Source of the DNA: Natrinema gelatinilyticum
GTDB taxonomy: Archaea; Halobacteriota; Halobacteria; Halobacteriales; Natrialbaceae
Direction of reading: 5' to 3'
Length of the DNA: 64,000 nt
Assembly (NCBI RefSeq): GCF_024266705.1
Contig: NZ_CP100756.1
Location: forward strand, 3,472,001 to 3,536,000
Every line of letters starts with the position of its first letter. The first letter of the stretch is position 1. The notes beneath the pieces are model-generated. The model did not search any database. It worked only from the letters and a program-made list of their open reading frames with translations, and was not told where the DNA came from. Shown piece by piece: positions 63,436-64,000 of the stretch. A program made the translations under genes and the position numbers.

Positions 63436-64000
63436 CTAGTCCCCGTTCGTCTCGTTTCCGGACGCAGTTTCGTTCTCCGTCACCGTCTCGTTGCCGGCTT
63501 CCGTCTCGTTGTCAGCTTCCGTCTCATTGCCGGCTTCCGTCTCGTTGCCGGCACCCGCACCGTCGTCTGTGTCCACTTCGCCACCTTCGGCCGGGACGAG
63601 CCGGTGAACCGCACCCTCGCCTTCGACCGTCGACGTACTGGTGGTGAGGACGTAGATTTCTCCGTCCGCGCCCTCTCCGAAGGCGTACACGAAGCCGGTC
63701 GGTCGGCCGTTTTCGGCAGCTTCACCCTGTAGCTGAATCTGTTCGATGGGCCACAGTCCACCGCGGGTGGTCCCGCCGGCGGCGTCTCCCGCTGCATCGC
63801 CTTCGGTCTCGTTCCCTACGACAGTCTCGTTACCAGCTTCAGTCTCGTTTCCGGTTTCGTTCCCGCCGTTCTCCGTCGGCGGATCGAGGAACAGGTCCTC
63901 GACGTCGTCACCTCCGGCAGCGTCCTCCCACCCTTCGGTCGGACGGGCGAGGAAGATCGTGCCCGGACTCTGGCCGTCGACGCTCCAGTCGCCGAAGACG
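63436..64000 (-). CDS. PQQ-dependent sugar dehydrogenase (C-terminal part)
   Basis: The frame runs in from the right edge and ends at TAG 63436-63438; about 187 residues are seen. FGDWSVDGQSPGTIFLARPTE and VYAFGEGADGEIYVLTTS are the C-terminal blades of soluble aldose/glucose dehydrogenase-type quinoproteins. Two inserts carry ten Asn-Glu-Thr units, which are N-glycosylation sequons: four at about 63800-63870 and six at the very C-terminus. That implies an extracellular, glycosylated enzyme. It is convergent with the PQQ dehydrogenase operon; the N-terminus is outside the window. Confidence 0.82.
   Translation of the reverse strand, partial: VFGDWSVDGQSPGTIFLARPTEGWEDAAGGDDVEDLFLDPPTENGGNETGNETEAGNETVVGNETEGDAAGDAAGGTTRGGLWPIEQIQLQGEAAENGRPTGFVYAFGEGADGEIYVLTTSTSTVEGEGAVHRLVPAEGGEVDTDDGAGAGNETEAGNETEADNETEAGNETVTENETASGNETNGD

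Noticed and set aside
63480..63560. Direct repeats near the right edge considered as a CRISPR or iteron array
   Set aside because: They are the in-frame codons of the Asn-Glu-Thr repeat in the PQQ sugar dehydrogenase.
1..64000. CRISPR arrays, replication origin or rRNA operon
   Set aside because: No regularly spaced identical repeats, no cdc6/orc1 gene with origin-type repeats, and no rRNA sequence were found on reading both strands.

Overview
The window is chromosomal DNA of a haloarchaeon. The evidence is high GC with codons ending in G/C, strongly acidic proteins, TATA-type archaeal promoters often only about 28 bp from the start codon (near-leaderless transcripts), and archaeal marker genes: pelota, RqcH, archaeal Elp3, topoisomerase VI, a 20S proteasome and DUF7344-type HTH proteins. 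DNA gyrase lies beside topoisomerase VI, as expected in Halobacteria. I suspect the order Natrialbales, but only from a general impression of gene content and the repeat family, so this is inference.

Layout. 0-5.7 kb: a metallo-beta-lactamase-fold hydrolase, a small conserved protein, an S1/OB/DHH RecJ-like protein with degenerate DHH motifs, a SHOCT-domain membrane protein ending at an IS200/IS605-type palindrome, and a FilR1-type regulator. 5.8-13.4 kb: an MFS exporter and a complete seven-gene Mrp (Mnh) Na+/H+ antiporter operon. 13.6-23.4 kb: translation genes (elp3, rqcH, pelota) mixed with small membrane proteins and a gene-free stretch that may encode a structured RNA (15.54-15.66 kb). 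23.4-34.7 kb: a coupled TrmB-regulator/RND-transporter pair, an RNase Z-like hydrolase, an Nmad-type protein, an acyltransferase, an NDH-2-type oxidoreductase, arginase, and a DtxR-type metalloregulator with a candidate operator. 34.9-48.8 kb: gyrB-gyrA, psmA-psmB, a potassium-channel-like protein, a disulfide reductase with a His-rich tail, a DsrE-type protein, and top6B-top6A.

50.4-58.0 kb is the most interesting block. It holds a UbiA prenyltransferase, two TIM-barrel isomerases, a TatD-like hydrolase, a divergent inositol-phosphate-synthase-like cyclase and an alkaline-phosphatase-superfamily protein. Together these match the protein classes of the bacterial/algal ebo cluster (EboB, C, E, F), with a MIPS-type cyclase in place of the EboD cyclase.

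58.07 kb is tRNA-Glu(UUC), followed by fragments of its own 3' end. Beyond it lies an accessory segment of less typical composition with an Lrp-type regulator, a DUF7344 protein and a multiply frameshifted transposase. After that comes a quinoprotein locus: a Tat-signal protein, a PQQ dehydrogenase with the lanthanide-type Asp-Tyr-Asp signature, and (convergent, cut by the window end) a PQQ sugar dehydrogenase with N-glycosylation sequon repeats.

Three copies of an 81-bp (one 75-bp) imperfect palindrome at 21.6, 39.6 and 50.3 kb form a dispersed repeat family. Two copies overlap the stop codon of the preceding gene.
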